NCBI GenBank assembly: GCA_018883485.1
Contig: VEQB01000092.1
Location: forward strand, 1-8,010
Length of the DNA: 8,010 nt
From: Bacteroidota bacterium
Lineage (GTDB): Bacteria; Bacteroidota; Bacteroidia; UKL13-3
Direction: 5' to 3'
The translations under genes and the position numbers were made by a program. Of the stretch, positions 1-7,224 are shown in pieces. The notes below the pieces were generated by a model. It searched no databases and was not told the DNA's origin. It was given only the letters and a program-made list of their open reading frames with translations. The first letter of the stretch is position 1, and every line of letters begins with the position of its first letter.

Positions 1-1
1 A

Positions 2-3000
2 AACAATAACCTTCTTTTACGTTTAAGCTATACTGGTAGCGGCTATCAGGCATCAGTACTTCAAAATAATTCCGCCCAGAACTGGTCTACTGCGTTAAGT
101 TCTGGTAATTCGAATCTATATTCCATTTACTTTAGAGACTATGAAAATGGATTTGTGGGTGGTGACAATGGATTTTTAATGCGAACTAGAAATGGAGGTG
201 CTAGCTCTCCTGTGTTTGAATGGAGCCCAAGTTATTGCGCTAAAAAGATTAAAGTAATGAATGGCTGTCAAAATGAGAATTTACATTTGGTTCAATATGG
301 AAGCAGTGCAAGTGATACCATAATTTGTTTAAAGAATTTCGAATTCTCTACTAAGTTCTATTATGATGGTTTGGGTAGAATGGTTGCATCCCAAAATACA
401 AAACAGATGCGAGAAGGTAAAACAGTTTATAGTTATACACTTTACGACTACAAAGGAAGAATAGTTGAGGTAGGTAAAAAAGTAGCCAACAACATCATAG
501 AAAATGCTGTGGCATCGTTTAATAGCGTTACAGGCCCTGTTTACGATCTAGGAATGGTAGATTACAACCGCTTTGAAGCTTGGATTCTTTCAGATATTAG
601 CACCTTTCCGAGAAAAGAAGTAACCAGAACATATTATGATAATTTTAGATATGCTGTCTCCATAAATGGAAGACAATTTACTCAGGAAAACCTAAGGGGG
701 AGAGTTGTAAGTAGCACCCATACCGATATTCTAACTGCAAATGATGTGGATAATAACGCAACAAATGACACCTATCTTTCGGCAAGTCATTACAGTTATG
801 ATATTCATGGTAATGTAAAGTCGCTGGTTCAAGAAAACAAAGTACTTTCAATAAGCAACTCTGAATTGGTAGCAAAACGAATCGATTATGAATATGATCT
901 TATAAGTGGAAAAGTGAACAAGGTCACCTACCAAAAGGCTATGTCTGATCAGTTTATTCATAAGTATGCTTATGATGCCGACAATAGAATAATTGAGGTA
1001 GAAACCTCACATGATGGAGTTATCTGGCAAAAGGATGCTAAGTATTTGTATTACCGCCATGGACCTTTAGCAAGAGTTGAACTAGGCACACAACAGGTAC
1101 AAGGGGTGGATTATGCCTATACCATTCAAGGATGGCTTAAAGGAGTAAACTCCACCAACTTAAAGGGGGAAAACGATATTGGAAAAGATGCCTATGCATC
1201 CTCGGCCAATTCAAACACTTATTTTGCCAAAGATGAGTTTGGTTTTAGCTTGAATTACTTTGATGGAGATTATTCTGCCACAAAAATGCCAAACAGCACC
1301 TCTAATTACTTCTTGGGTGAAACCAATGGCAGCGGACTCAATGCGAGTACAAATAACTTGTTTAATGGAAATATTAAAAGTATGGTTACAACCCTTGCAA
1401 AATTTACTTCCAGCAATGTTCCTGTAGCCAATGGCATGGCGTACCAATATGACCAGTTGAATAGGATAATTTCTGCAACAAACAATACCAACTTTGATGC
1501 AAATACCAACAATTGGCTAGGTGGAGGAACAGGCAAAGCCTATGAAAGCAATTTCACTTATGATGCCAATGGAAATATTCTTAGTCTAAATAGAAAAGAT
1601 GAAGCTGGTACCCTTTATGATGATTTTACCTACACATATAGTAACCTCAGCACAGGAAATATTAAAAACACCAATCGTTTAACCCAGGTTTCTGATGCTG
1701 TTTCAACTAGTGCGTATGTTGGAGATATTGAAAATGGCCAAATATCAAACAACTACCAGTATGATGCTAATGGTAATTTAATTGCAGATGCACAAGAAGA
1801 AATACAAAGTATAGAATGGAATTTGTATGGTAAAATTAAGTCCATTACCCGCACCACGTCTAGCACTAAACCTGGCTTAGAGTTCTTGTATGACCCAACA
1901 GGAAATCGCATCGCAAAAATTGTGAAACCTGCGGGTGGCTCAAACAACGATTGGCATTACACCCTCTATTTTAGAGATGCACAAGGTAATATTTTAAGTA
2001 CTTATGAATACCAAAACTCCAATGCCAGCCAATTAAATACCTATATTTACGGAAGCAGTAGAATAGGCGAATTTAATCCTAATGGGTTTATTGAGTGCGG
2101 TGTAAACTTTGTAGTAAGTGAGGTAAACACTAAAGAAGAATTAAAAGCATGGTTCCAAGATTATTTACAAAATGTGTTAGGTTGTAATTCTGATTTTTCA
2201 ACTGCTATGTATGATTATATAGAAAGCGAATTGGAATCGGACATTGGTATAACTATTGACCAATTGGTTCAGACAGGAGATCAGAATTATAAGCGCTTTT
2301 TAATGAACCTAGTTGCTTTGTTTTGCCGAATAAGACTATTTCATGATTTGAACAACCAAGATTTTAGTAATTCTGTAAAGCCTAAAATTAGAGAATGGTT
2401 TTCGTACGCTTATTCTCAAACACAGGCATGGACAAGCTTTAGCGAATCTATATGGTTGGATATAGAAAACAACAGAAAACAGGTTGGCACCGACCTTTAT
2501 GTAAATTGTTTATCTGGTGGGGCTTTTGTATATGATGATGGTACACAGTTCTATGGCTTAGGAAGCAGAAAATATGAGTTAAGTAACCATTTGGGTAATG
2601 TATTAGCAGTAATAACAGACAAAAAAATACCCAATGGGCAGAACGGCAATTTTTCTGATCTAGTTTTATTAAGCAGTCAGTTTTTAACAGGAACAGAAGA
2701 TTGGGAAGCAATAAATGGAAGTACATTAGAAACCACCAATGACAAACTTACAATAAGTGGCACAAACCCTGGCATAGGTGCTGTTACTTCCTTATCTTTG
2801 AAAGAGAACACAAATTATACCTTAAATTTTGAATTAGCTTATTCTAGCAGCCCTTCCGATATTATGGTAACCCTAAAAGACCAAAACCAAGCTACCATTT
2901 TCAGCGGCAATTCAACTAATGCCGCTGGGTTAAACACCTTGGCCCTCAATTTAGGAACCTTTACTAACCCTATAACCTTAGAAATTACTAATAGCAGCAA

Positions 3001-3886
3001 CAACCAAACCTTTGAAATAGACAACATCACACTAACCCAAGACGGCATAGAAGGTGTTTCCTATTACTCAGCCCAATTGGTTTCTGCCCAAGACTACTAT
3101 CCTTTCGGCACAACCCTCCCTGGTAGAACTTTTCAAGATGATAGGTTTAGTGGATATAGGTTCTCCTTCAATGGCCAAGAGAAAGACAATGAGACATACG
3201 GCGAAGGAAATGCCTATGATTTTGGCGCGAGGATTTATGATTCGAGACTTGGAAGATGGCTAGGAATTGACCCTAAGTTTGATGAAATCCCAAATGAGTC
3301 TCCATATGTGGGTATTGGCAATAAACCAATCAAATTTTATGATCCCGATGGGCAAAAAATAATTTGTGAAGATAGGAATACCCAAAAGGAGGTATTACGA
3401 GCAATTAATAGCCAAGCATTGGGTAAATTTGCTTTTAACAAAAAAGGAGAACTTTATTTGAAATCAAAAAGCGGTGATGAAAAGAAATATTCAAAACATT
3501 TCCAACAACAATTAGTAAGTGCGATTAATGATGACGAAACAATTATTATTCGAAAATCTGAAAGAGCATTTAATTCGGAAACAGGAGAATATATGAGCGT
3601 CTCTGAGGCTGGTGAAGGATTAACTTTGACTGAGACGAATCCTGATGATGGTACTAGAACAGCAAAAGTTTTTTATACAGGCCGAAGTACAACGGTCAAG
3701 GATAAAGACCAGAAAGATATGGCTATGTCAGTTGATGAAATTATTATGCATGAACTCGTTGGACATGGAATTCCAAACATAACAAAACCTGACTCTGGGG
3801 ATGGTGTAGTTAATGAAAATAAAGTTAGAGATGAAACAAATAAAAAGAAAAGATTCGTTGATGGAGATCACCCTGAACTCAAATAA
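2..3886 (+). CDS. RHS/YD-repeat polymorphic toxin with C-terminal metallopeptidase-like tip (5' partial)
   Basis: The frame is open from the first full codon at 2, so the gene starts upstream; the GTG at 155 is only an internal codon. About 1294 residues are visible. Numbering from position 2, YD repeats run from about residue 119 to 680 (YYDGLGRM, YSYDIHGN, TYDANGN, QYDANGN, LYDPTGNR). RHS proteins build a hollow YD-repeat shell enclosing a toxin made from their own C-terminus. Two segments interrupt the usual Bacteroidota pattern: a helical, aromatic-rich insert at ~696-853 and a beta-rich, carbohydrate-binding-like insert at ~894-1013 before DYYPFGTTLPGR. The conserved core is 1052-1117 (YRFSFNGQE to PIKFYDPDG), fitting the PxxxxDPxG cleavage-site pattern of RHS cores. 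The variable tip is 1118-1294, with HELVGH at 1250-1255 and NENKVR at 1271-1276, suggesting a zinc peptidase. The candidate immunity gene overlaps its 3' end. RHS carrier: very secure. Peptidase function: inference. Confidence 0.93.
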   Translation, partial: NNNLLLRLSYTGSGYQASVLQNNSAQNWSTALSSGNSNLYSIYFRDYENGFVGGDNGFLMRTRNGGASSPVFEWSPSYCAKKIKVMNGCQNENLHLVQYGSSASDTIICLKNFEFSTKFYYDGLGRMVASQNTKQMREGKTVYSYTLYDYKGRIVEVGKKVANNIIENAVASFNSVTGPVYDLGMVDYNRFEAWILSDISTFPRKEVTRTYYDNFRYAVSINGRQFTQENLRGRVVSSTHTDILTANDVDNNATNDTYLSASHYSYDIHGNVKSLVQENKVLSISNSELVAKRIDYEYDLISGKVNKVTYQKAMSDQFIHKYAYDADNRIIEVETSHDGVIWQKDAKYLYYRHGPLARVELGTQQVQGVDYAYTIQGWLKGVNSTNLKGENDIGKDAYASSANSNTYFAKDEFGFSLNYFDGDYSATKMPNSTSNYFLGETNGSGLNASTNNLFNGNIKSMVTTLAKFTSSNVPVANGMAYQYDQLNRIISATNNTNFDANTNNWLGGGTGKAYESNFTYDANGNILSLNRKDEAGTLYDDFTYTYSNLSTGNIKNTNRLTQVSDAVSTSAYVGDIENGQISNNYQYDANGNLIADAQEEIQSIEWNLYGKIKSITRTTSSTKPGLEFLYDPTGNRIAKIVKPAGGSNNDWHYTLYFRDAQGNILSTYEYQNSNASQLNTYIYGSSRIGEFNPNGFIECGVNFVVSEVNTKEELKAWFQDYLQNVLGCNSDFSTAMYDYIESELESDIGITIDQLVQTGDQNYKRFLMNLVALFCRIRLFHDLNNQDFSNSVKPKIREWFSYAYSQTQAWTSFSESIWLDIENNRKQVGTDLYVNCLSGGAFVYDDGTQFYGLGSRKYELSNHLGNVLAVITDKKIPNGQNGNFSDLVLLSSQFLTGTEDWEAINGSTLETTNDKLTISGTNPGIGAVTSLSLKENTNYTLNFELAYSSSPSDIMVTLKDQNQATIFSGNSTNAAGLNTLALNLGTFTNPITLEITNSSNNQTFEIDNITLTQDGIEGVSYYSAQLVSAQDYYPFGTTLPGRTFQDDRFSGYRFSFNGQEKDNETYGEGNAYDFGARIYDSRLGRWLGIDPKFDEIPNESPYVGIGNKPIKFYDPDGQKIICEDRNTQKEVLRAINSQALGKFAFNKKGELYLKSKSGDEKKYSKHFQQQLVSAINDDETIIIRKSERAFNSETGEYMSVSEAGEGLTLTETNPDDGTRTAKVFYTGRSTTVKDKDQKDMAMSVDEIIMHELVGHGIPNITKPDSGDGVVNENKVRDETNKKKRFVDGDHPELK
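3161..3181 (+). repeat. RHS core repeat, copy 1 (in the full-length RHS gene)
   Basis: A 21-base stretch coding FSFNGQE at the beginning of the conserved core. It is identical to 4430-4450 and in the same codon phase. It is the most obvious crossover point for tip exchange between the carrier gene and the orphan cassette. Confidence 0.85.
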
Positions 3887-4301
3887 TTTTTGGTGGGCAT
3901 GGATTCTTGTAATAATTGTTGGCTGTTATCAGGATTCCTCCTATAGAAAAATTACCAACAGTGGACATTTTCACTCAAAATTATCTGATTCGATAATAGG
4001 AGATTGGAAATTGTGCACAACCGTAACTGGGAATATAACTGTTAGTGGTAACATCTGCCCTACCATTACCTTTATGTCAAACAATATGGGAATTGATATA
4101 ATAAAAAACGACACGTTTTTTTGGAAATTGCAAGACAATAAATTGCTGGTAGAATTTTTGAGAATAGACAAATCAAATAGGTTTAGAGATACCATTTACC
4201 ATTGTTCCATAGTCCAAAGAGATTCTTTGAATATAAAAATGAGTTTAATAGAATTGGATAGTTCTATTCATTATTATCTCTTTAAATCCATTAGTAATTG
4301 A
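3831..4301 (+). CDS. Lipoprotein, probable immunity protein for the metallopeptidase-like RHS tip
   Basis: A small protein overlapping the 3' end of the RHS gene in another frame, the usual place for an immunity gene. A hydrophobic stretch, FWWAWILVIIVGC, ends in a lipobox-like IVGC, so the mature protein probably starts at that Cys as an envelope lipoprotein. The rest reads as alternating beta strands beginning GDWKLC and including ITFMSNNMG, FFWKLQDNKLLVEF and a final YYLFK. This resembles the lipocalin-like small lipoproteins common in Bacteroidota, though I cannot assign a family. The start is uncertain. ATG 3861 gives 146 residues but a signal peptide without basic residues. ATG 3831 (chosen, 156 residues) and ATG 3813 (162) supply a Lys/Arg-rich n-region but overlap the RHS gene more. 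No clear ribosome binding site decides. The immunity role rests on position and predicted location only. Confidence 0.72.
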   Translation: MKQIKRKDSLMEITLNSNNFWWAWILVIIVGCYQDSSYRKITNSGHFHSKLSDSIIGDWKLCTTVTGNITVSGNICPTITFMSNNMGIDIIKNDTFFWKLQDNKLLVEFLRIDKSNRFRDTIYHCSIVQRDSLNIKMSLIELDSSIHYYLFKSISN

Positions 4302-5263
4302 ATTATTCCTTTCTCTTTTTTAACTATTCTGAATTGATTCAACCTATTACAATAGGAAAGAGAAATCCTTTAAAGAGTACCATTAACACTGGATTCTCAC
4401 TTAGTGAAGGTTGCTCAAGGGTCTACCGCTTCTCCTTCAATGGCCAAGAGCGCATTGACGAGGTTTCAGGCTCAGGGAATTGGCAGGATTACGGAGAAAG
4501 GATGTATAGCCCTAGGATTAGTAGATTCCAAAGTCCAGACCCATTAATTGTCCATGAAATGAAATATCCCGAACTATCACCTTATCAATTTGCATCTAAT
4601 ACTCCTGTTCAAGCAATTGACTTAGATGGTTTAGAGGCATATGGAGTTTATAATAAGGCCACAAATACCTTGGCTCTTATTCCAGATGTAAGCCAAACTA
4701 ATCCTAAGTTAACTTATAAGTTTGTCAGCGCTAAAGAGTATGCCGGGCTTACTCCGGAGATGAAATCTAAAGCTAATTATGGAATTCTTGTTAAGAACGT
4801 ATTTACTGGAGGGCATTCTGAGGGTGGAGGACAAGTTGCCTATGGAACCAATGCGTATGAAAAGCCAATTTCAACTGGGTCGTATAATCTATTAGAAAAT
4901 AAGGGGAACACAAATCCTGATCATAATTCTTTCTTTGTATTGGACCCACAAGATGAAAGCCCATATGATAAGGTGGATAATAGACCAGGTGAAATTAATT
5001 CTGATGGAAATAAGAGAAGTGGTTATAATTTGCATCCTGGAAGAGTAAGTAATGGCTGTATTACTATAAATAAAGACGATCCTAAGAAGTCCCTTAATGA
5101 ACGTGCGGAAGAGTGGAACATTATTAATGAGGCTATCAATGGTACAAAAACCGATCAAGTTCCTGATAATCGAGGAATGCAAGAATATGTACCTGGATCA
5201 ACTCAAACTAAATTTGGTAAGATTGATGTTGTAGATGTAAAACCCGCTACAAAACCTAAATAG
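4298..5263 (+). CDS. Orphan RHS core fragment with L,D-transpeptidase/Tlde1-like toxin tip
   Basis: A displaced RHS C-terminal cassette without the YD-repeat shell. Numbering from TTG 4298, residues 43-111 repeat the conserved core (YRFSFNGQE ... PVQAIDLDG) and 112-321 form a tip unrelated to that of the upstream RHS gene. The tip contains PISTGSYNLLEN, then a conserved-looking block GYNLHPGRVSNGCITI with His246 and Cys254. The H-x(4)-S-x-G-C-I arrangement matches the catalytic motif of YkuD-type L,D-transpeptidases and the DUF2778/Tlde1 effectors, which attack peptidoglycan peptide stems in the periplasm. A peptidoglycan-targeting toxin is therefore the best reading. The start is doubtful: an in-frame TAA sits at 4295-4297, the only early start is TTG 4298 overlapping the previous gene's TGA, and the first in-frame ATG (4502) lies inside the core. 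It may be a silent cassette waiting to be recombined onto the full RHS gene, or be translated by coupling. Confidence 0.8.
   Translation: MNYSFLFFNYSELIQPITIGKRNPLKSTINTGFSLSEGCSRVYRFSFNGQERIDEVSGSGNWQDYGERMYSPRISRFQSPDPLIVHEMKYPELSPYQFASNTPVQAIDLDGLEAYGVYNKATNTLALIPDVSQTNPKLTYKFVSAKEYAGLTPEMKSKANYGILVKNVFTGGHSEGGGQVAYGTNAYEKPISTGSYNLLENKGNTNPDHNSFFVLDPQDESPYDKVDNRPGEINSDGNKRSGYNLHPGRVSNGCITINKDDPKKSLNERAEEWNIINEAINGTKTDQVPDNRGMQEYVPGSTQTKFGKIDVVDVKPATKPK
4430..4450 (+). repeat. RHS core repeat, copy 2 (in the first orphan cassette)
   Basis: Identical over 21 bases to 3161-3181. Flanking core sequence is much less similar at the DNA level, although the protein motif continues. A crossover here would delete the first tip and its lipoprotein gene and leave an in-frame fusion of the carrier to the second tip. 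Confidence 0.85.
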
Positions 5264-5707
5264 ATGAGAAGTATGAATATCCGATTAAAAGTAACAACCT
5301 TCTGGCTCATTTTGATTGTTTTAGAATCATGTGTAAAACCTGCAATTCCAATATCTAATGCATTGAAGACAGGTCTAGGTGACAGGTACTCCGATTATGT
5401 AAAGTTGATTAATAAATCAGCAAGTGGAGATGGTGAAGCATTGGTTCTGTTTTTGCAGTATCAAAATATTGATGATGGGGCTGGATACGACCATGGATGG
5501 GTATTAATAGAACTAATGAAGAAGGTCGGTGATGAGCAGTTTTCTGATGCTTTATTAAATTTAAGTCCAACACAAGTTGATCATGTAAAGAATTATTTCA
5601 ATGCTGGATTTGATGTACATACTAAAACAGATAAACTGTTTAACGAATATCCCAAAACTTTTAAAGTACTAGGATATTCTGATATTGGTGGCGTACCATT
5701 TAAGTGA
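5264..5707 (+). CDS. Lipoprotein, probable immunity protein for the L,D-transpeptidase-like tip
   Basis: The ATG follows the toxin stop codon (TAG 5261-5263) with no gap, suggesting translational coupling. A second ATG at 5273, preceded by purine-rich GAGAAG, is an alternative start and would remove three residues. The N-terminus has Arg and Lys followed by TTFWLILIVLESC, a lipoprotein signal peptide with lipobox LESC, Cys23. The remaining ~125 residues look mostly helical, and I do not recognise the family. A lipoprotein facing the periplasm is where protection against a peptidoglycan-modifying enzyme would be needed, so position and location agree with an immunity role. No catalytic motif is visible. 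The gene is the last of the plus-strand block and is followed after 18 bases by a strong hairpin terminator. Confidence 0.78.
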   Translation: MRSMNIRLKVTTFWLILIVLESCVKPAIPISNALKTGLGDRYSDYVKLINKSASGDGEALVLFLQYQNIDDGAGYDHGWVLIELMKKVGDEQFSDALLNLSPTQVDHVKNYFNAGFDVHTKTDKLFNEYPKTFKVLGYSDIGGVPFK

Positions 5708-5725
5708 TACGTTGGAGATTAATAA

Positions 5726-5757
5726 AAAAGAGCCCTTGACTTTTCAAGGGCTCTTTT
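5726..5757. terminator. Bidirectional intrinsic terminator
   Basis: A perfect 14-bp stem (5726-5739 with 5744-5757, AAAAGAGCCCTTGA arm) closes a 4-base CTTT loop. On the plus strand the descending arm ends in TTTT, 18 bases after the lipoprotein stop codon. On the minus strand the A-run at 5724-5729 becomes six U residues straight after the GC-rich stem, so it is at least as strong in that direction. It can end both converging transcription units, although the minus-strand genes stop about 330 bases before it. Confidence 0.88.
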
Positions 5758-6090
5758 GACATAGAGCTATCCAAATCAATCACTCCTTGACTGAATGTTT
5801 CAAAAAGAAGTTAAATCAAAAAACTTGTTATTCAAAAAGAGTAGAGATGCTAAGGGTAAAATGAATCTGTGTTTTTTGGTTAATTGTAGTTAAAATCTTA
5901 ACAATATACTTCTCATTGCGTTGCCTTCCTAAAAAGAGTACAGTTTGCTCCCTATATATATTTTGGACTAATTAATGAGATGTTTAAGAAGATAAAATGC
6001 TATAAAAAACTTTCTACTTTGTTTAACTTTTGCAAAATTGGGATAAGTATTTCTATTGAATTTTCATTTACATTTATGAATTAATAACTT
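5758..6090. other. AT-rich intergenic region without a supported gene
   Basis: Between the shared terminator and the stop codon of the small minus-strand membrane protein. Reading both strands gave only very short open frames, such as the ATG at 5976 that stops after six codons. I saw no RNA gene and no convincing promoter. A small inverted repeat, GTTAA-AATC-TTAAC at about 5889-5902, is too weak to call. If the minus-strand operon has no nearer terminator, this stretch is its 3' untranslated region. Confidence 0.6.
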
Positions 6091-6267
6091 TTATTTCATA
6101 ACTATAAAGTAAACCCCTAGAGAAATAAATAAAATTCCTGCAATTATTCCTTTTGCAGTAGGTAGAAGACCGAACTCACTTTTTGGAGGAAATTTAATTG
6201 TAATATATATCAAAAATATACCTAGTAATATAAACAATAATCCTTTTAATATAGAATAATTAATCAT
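6091..6267 (-). CDS. Small two-helix membrane protein, probable immunity protein of the third RHS tip
   Basis: A 58-residue reading frame from an ATG at 6267-6265 to a TAA at 6093-6091, 49 bases downstream of the third RHS tip on the same strand. It begins MINYSILKGLLFILLG and has two hydrophobic segments, about residues 5-24 and 38-56. A short polar loop (KFPPKSEFGLLPTAKG) joins them. The clean helix-loop-helix pattern, ATG start and location directly after an RHS tip argue for a real gene despite its size. Small membrane proteins often act as immunity factors for toxins that act on or cross the inner membrane. That role is inferred here from position and topology. No strong ribosome binding site is visible (only A-rich sequence ending AAAAAG before the ATG), which is normal for Bacteroidota. 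Confidence 0.72.
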   Translation of the reverse strand: MINYSILKGLLFILLGIFLIYITIKFPPKSEFGLLPTAKGIIAGILFISLGVYFIVMK

Positions 6268-6316
6268 CTTTTTATTTTATTTAATATTCTGATTTGGTTT
6301 AATTTTGAAGTATTTC

Positions 6317-7198
6317 TTATTCCTTCACTTCCTCTTTTGCCTGGTCTTTTGCTTGGTCTATAATTTGATCAAATAGTTCTTCTGTAAATAATTTTTTCCG
6401 CCCTGCCTCTAAATATTTATCAGAAACATTACCTCCAATTTTTCCGATGGCAATTCCAGTAGCCTCCAAAGTAAATTTTTCTATTTCTCCTTTTTCCAGA
6501 TGTTTTGAAGCTTTCATAAAATCAGCACCAGTTGTCAATCCTTCTCCTATGCTATAAATCCCTAAACCAACAGGAAGTGCAAATGGTGTAATTGCAAGGC
6601 CAACATACTTAATTCCTTTTCTTGTGTAATCCACACCATCAATAAAATTGTCTTGTGCTTTTTCTGAGCCATAAAGACTATTAAATAAGTCATTCATATC
6701 TTCCCCCCAAGTCTTCTCTCGCATTTGAGGGCTTATAGGAGGCGGGGCAGGAGTGTATGAAACAACTCTTGTTGTACCATCTTGCTCCGTAACTGTGCTA
6801 ATTACCCCAGTAGGATTGATACATGACCCTGTGGCTAATTCTAGATTATTTCTATCAATTTCAGCAACACTTTCATGAGTTCCAACTAAAAGATATGAGC
6901 CATCATTTTGAATAATATACTGGTACCAAATATCTTCTCTACCATCTAAATCAAGGGCGACAATTGGTTTATTTCCAGCAAAATGAAATGGTGAATAAAA
7001 TGCAAAAGATTTTGCCGATGGATCAACACTTAAAAACTTCCCTAACTGGGCATTGTAAATTCTAAAGCCATAATCATAAGTGCTTCCTCCACCACCCATG
7101 CCTACTTTGTCATTCTCTTTACCATTGAAGGAGAATCTATATCCGCTCCCGCCTCTAAAAATTGGCTTAGAAAAAGTATGAGAGGCTTGATTAAACAT
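6317..7198 (-). CDS. Orphan RHS core fragment with C-terminal toxin tip of unknown activity
   Basis: A 293-residue protein with only 19 residues before a third copy of the conserved RHS core (residues 20-86, YRFSFNGKE ... PIVALDLDG). An in-frame TAA six codons upstream of ATG 7198, and AGAAG just before it, support this start. The tip (87-293) differs from the other two. It has a beta-rich opening, a proline stretch (PAPPP) near 150, a hydrophobic glycine-rich segment at about 195-217 (GLAITPFALPVGLGIYSIG), a second small-residue segment near 245-256, and a charged helical end (DQIIDQAKDQAKEEVKE). I see no nuclease, deaminase, ADP-ribosyltransferase or peptidase motif. The hydrophobic segment could be a membrane-active region or a linker before a truncated toxin. 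It lies 26 bases downstream of the DUF5615 gene and is followed by a small membrane protein, its likely immunity partner. Confidence 0.85.
   Translation of the reverse strand: MFNQASHTFSKPIFRGGSGYRFSFNGKENDKVGMGGGGSTYDYGFRIYNAQLGKFLSVDPSAKSFAFYSPFHFAGNKPIVALDLDGREDIWYQYIIQNDGSYLLVGTHESVAEIDRNNLELATGSCINPTGVISTVTEQDGTTRVVSYTPAPPPISPQMREKTWGEDMNDLFNSLYGSEKAQDNFIDGVDYTRKGIKYVGLAITPFALPVGLGIYSIGEGLTTGADFMKASKHLEKGEIEKFTLEATGIAIGKIGGNVSDKYLEAGRKKLFTEELFDQIIDQAKDQAKEEVKE
7114..7135 (-). repeat. RHS core repeat, copy 3 (in the minus-strand orphan cassette)
   Basis: On the minus strand this shares the first 14 bases (TTCTCCTTCAATGG) with the other two copies, then differs at two bases and matches again in AAGAG; all 22 bases match copy 1 except those two. 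It codes FSFNGKE in place of FSFNGQE. Its orientation is opposite to copies 1 and 2. Confidence 0.75.
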
Positions 7199-7224
7199 GG
7201 CTTCTGGGTTTAATTATCAAACCT

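Noticed and set aside
155..157. GTG start for the large RHS gene
   Set aside because: The same frame is open to the left edge of the window and reads as RHS-like sequence, so this is an internal valine codon.
678..3048. Several antisense reading frames of 60-90 codons opposite the RHS gene
   Set aside because: They show no domain or signal features, and their composition is what is expected from the reverse complement of the RHS coding sequence.
3749..3766. Canonical HExxH zincin motif
   Set aside because: The spacing is H-E-L-V-G-H, one residue longer, so it is reported as an HExxGH-type variant and not as HExxH.
3813..3830. Earliest ATG (3813) as the start of the first lipoprotein
   Set aside because: It overlaps the RHS gene by 74 bases with no ribosome binding site. 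3831 or 3861 are more plausible, though it cannot be excluded.
5889..5902. GTTAA-AATC-TTAAC hairpin in the intergenic region
   Set aside because: Five AT-rich base pairs in a very AT-rich stretch are expected by chance.
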